From an uncultured Eubacteriales bacterium (GTDB lineage Bacteria; Bacillota; Clostridia; Oscillospirales; Oscillospiraceae), in assembly GCA_934572535.1 (NCBI GenBank), contig CAKTLJ010000011.1, positions 4,332 to 68,331 of the forward strand: a DNA stretch of 64,000 nt, read 5' to 3'. The notes beneath the pieces were generated by a model. It did no database searches. It had not been told where the DNA came from and saw nothing but the letters and a program-made list of their open reading frames with translations. The position numbers and the translations under genes were made by a program. Of this stretch, positions 63,927 to 64,000 are shown piece by piece (within the stretch, counting starts at the first letter, position 1; each line of letters starts with the position of its first letter).

Positions 63927-64000
63927 GCGAGTGTAGCTCATCTGGTAGAGCGCCACCTTGCCAAGGTGGAGGTAGCGAGTTCGAGCCTCGTCACTCGCTC
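63927..64000 (+). tRNA. tRNA-Gly (anticodon GCC), 3' end at the window edge
   Basis: Acceptor GCGAGTG/CACTCGC, anticodon stem CCACC/GGTGG and loop TTGCCAA. The body ends at 63999 and only the first C of CCA is inside the window, so the cluster may continue beyond. Confidence 0.95.

Overview
The window is one unbroken piece of a chromosome from a GC-rich, anaerobic, Gram-positive clostridium, most like the Oscillospiraceae of animal guts (Flavonifractor/Intestinimonas/Lawsonibacter-like); the family is inferred from gene content and not tested by phylogeny. The signs are pyruvate:ferredoxin oxidoreductase, ETF plus acyl-CoA dehydrogenase, formate-THF ligase, acetate kinase, a CoA-transferase, a choloylglycine hydrolase, SLH/GH25 and M23 wall enzymes, DegV, YkvI, and strong GGAGG ribosome sites with TTGnnn-N17-TATAAT promoters. 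I see no insertion sequence, prophage, CRISPR array or rRNA. Four tRNA genes end the window.

Layout. 1-1620: an alanine/glycine:cation symporter. 1680-15950: a long purine and one-carbon operon, purE-purF-purM-purN-IMP cyclohydrolase-purH(AICAR formyltransferase only)-purD-purL-guaB-fhs, preceded by a recognisable ZTP (pfl-type) riboswitch whose aptamer runs into a transcription terminator. purC is separate at 60664 with its own promoter. 15959-24783: tmcAL divergent from ackA, a DUF2461 protein, a leftward operon (hexokinase-like protein, FMN reductase, CapA-like protein), an iron alcohol dehydrogenase and a DUF1292 protein. 24898-30612: a class A penicillin-binding protein and an aspartate-pathway group (ACT protein, homoserine dehydrogenase, aspartokinase). 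30693-34080: etfB-etfA-acyl-CoA dehydrogenase behind a long structured leader. 34110-52671: housekeeping and envelope genes (prolyl-tRNA editing protein, YkvI transporter, FAD oxidoreductase, GlnRS, thiamine pyrophosphokinase, HAD phosphatase, GH25 muramidase, AI-2E permease, NfeD and SPFH proteins, lipid kinase, ferritin, hydrolase, DegV, M23 peptidase, TrmO). 52723-60397: CoA-transferase, NAD+ diphosphatase, PFOR, choloylglycine hydrolase. 60664-64000: purC, a YerC-type TrpR relative, a methyltransferase, Hsp33 and tRNA-Val, -Asp, -Phe, -Gly.

How it fits together. FTHFS makes 10-formyl-THF, which PurN and the AICAR formyltransferase consume; ZTP/ZMP rises when 10-formyl-THF is short, so one riboswitch can sense folate shortage and raise both purine and formyl-folate genes. 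PFOR, ETF/acyl-CoA dehydrogenase, CoA-transferase, acetate kinase and alcohol dehydrogenase are parts of an acetate/butyrate-type fermentation.

Best leads: a PurF homologue that has lost the whole glutaminase site; the structured etfB leader, which I cannot assign to a known riboswitch class; a possible internal translation start in lysC giving a separate regulatory subunit; an IMP dehydrogenase resembling that of the protist Tritrichomonas; a choloylglycine hydrolase with His at the usual Asn82 position; a hexokinase-like protein with an eroded phosphate-binding motif; and a palindrome inside the purC promoter. Coordinates were read by hand; all functions are predictions from sequence.
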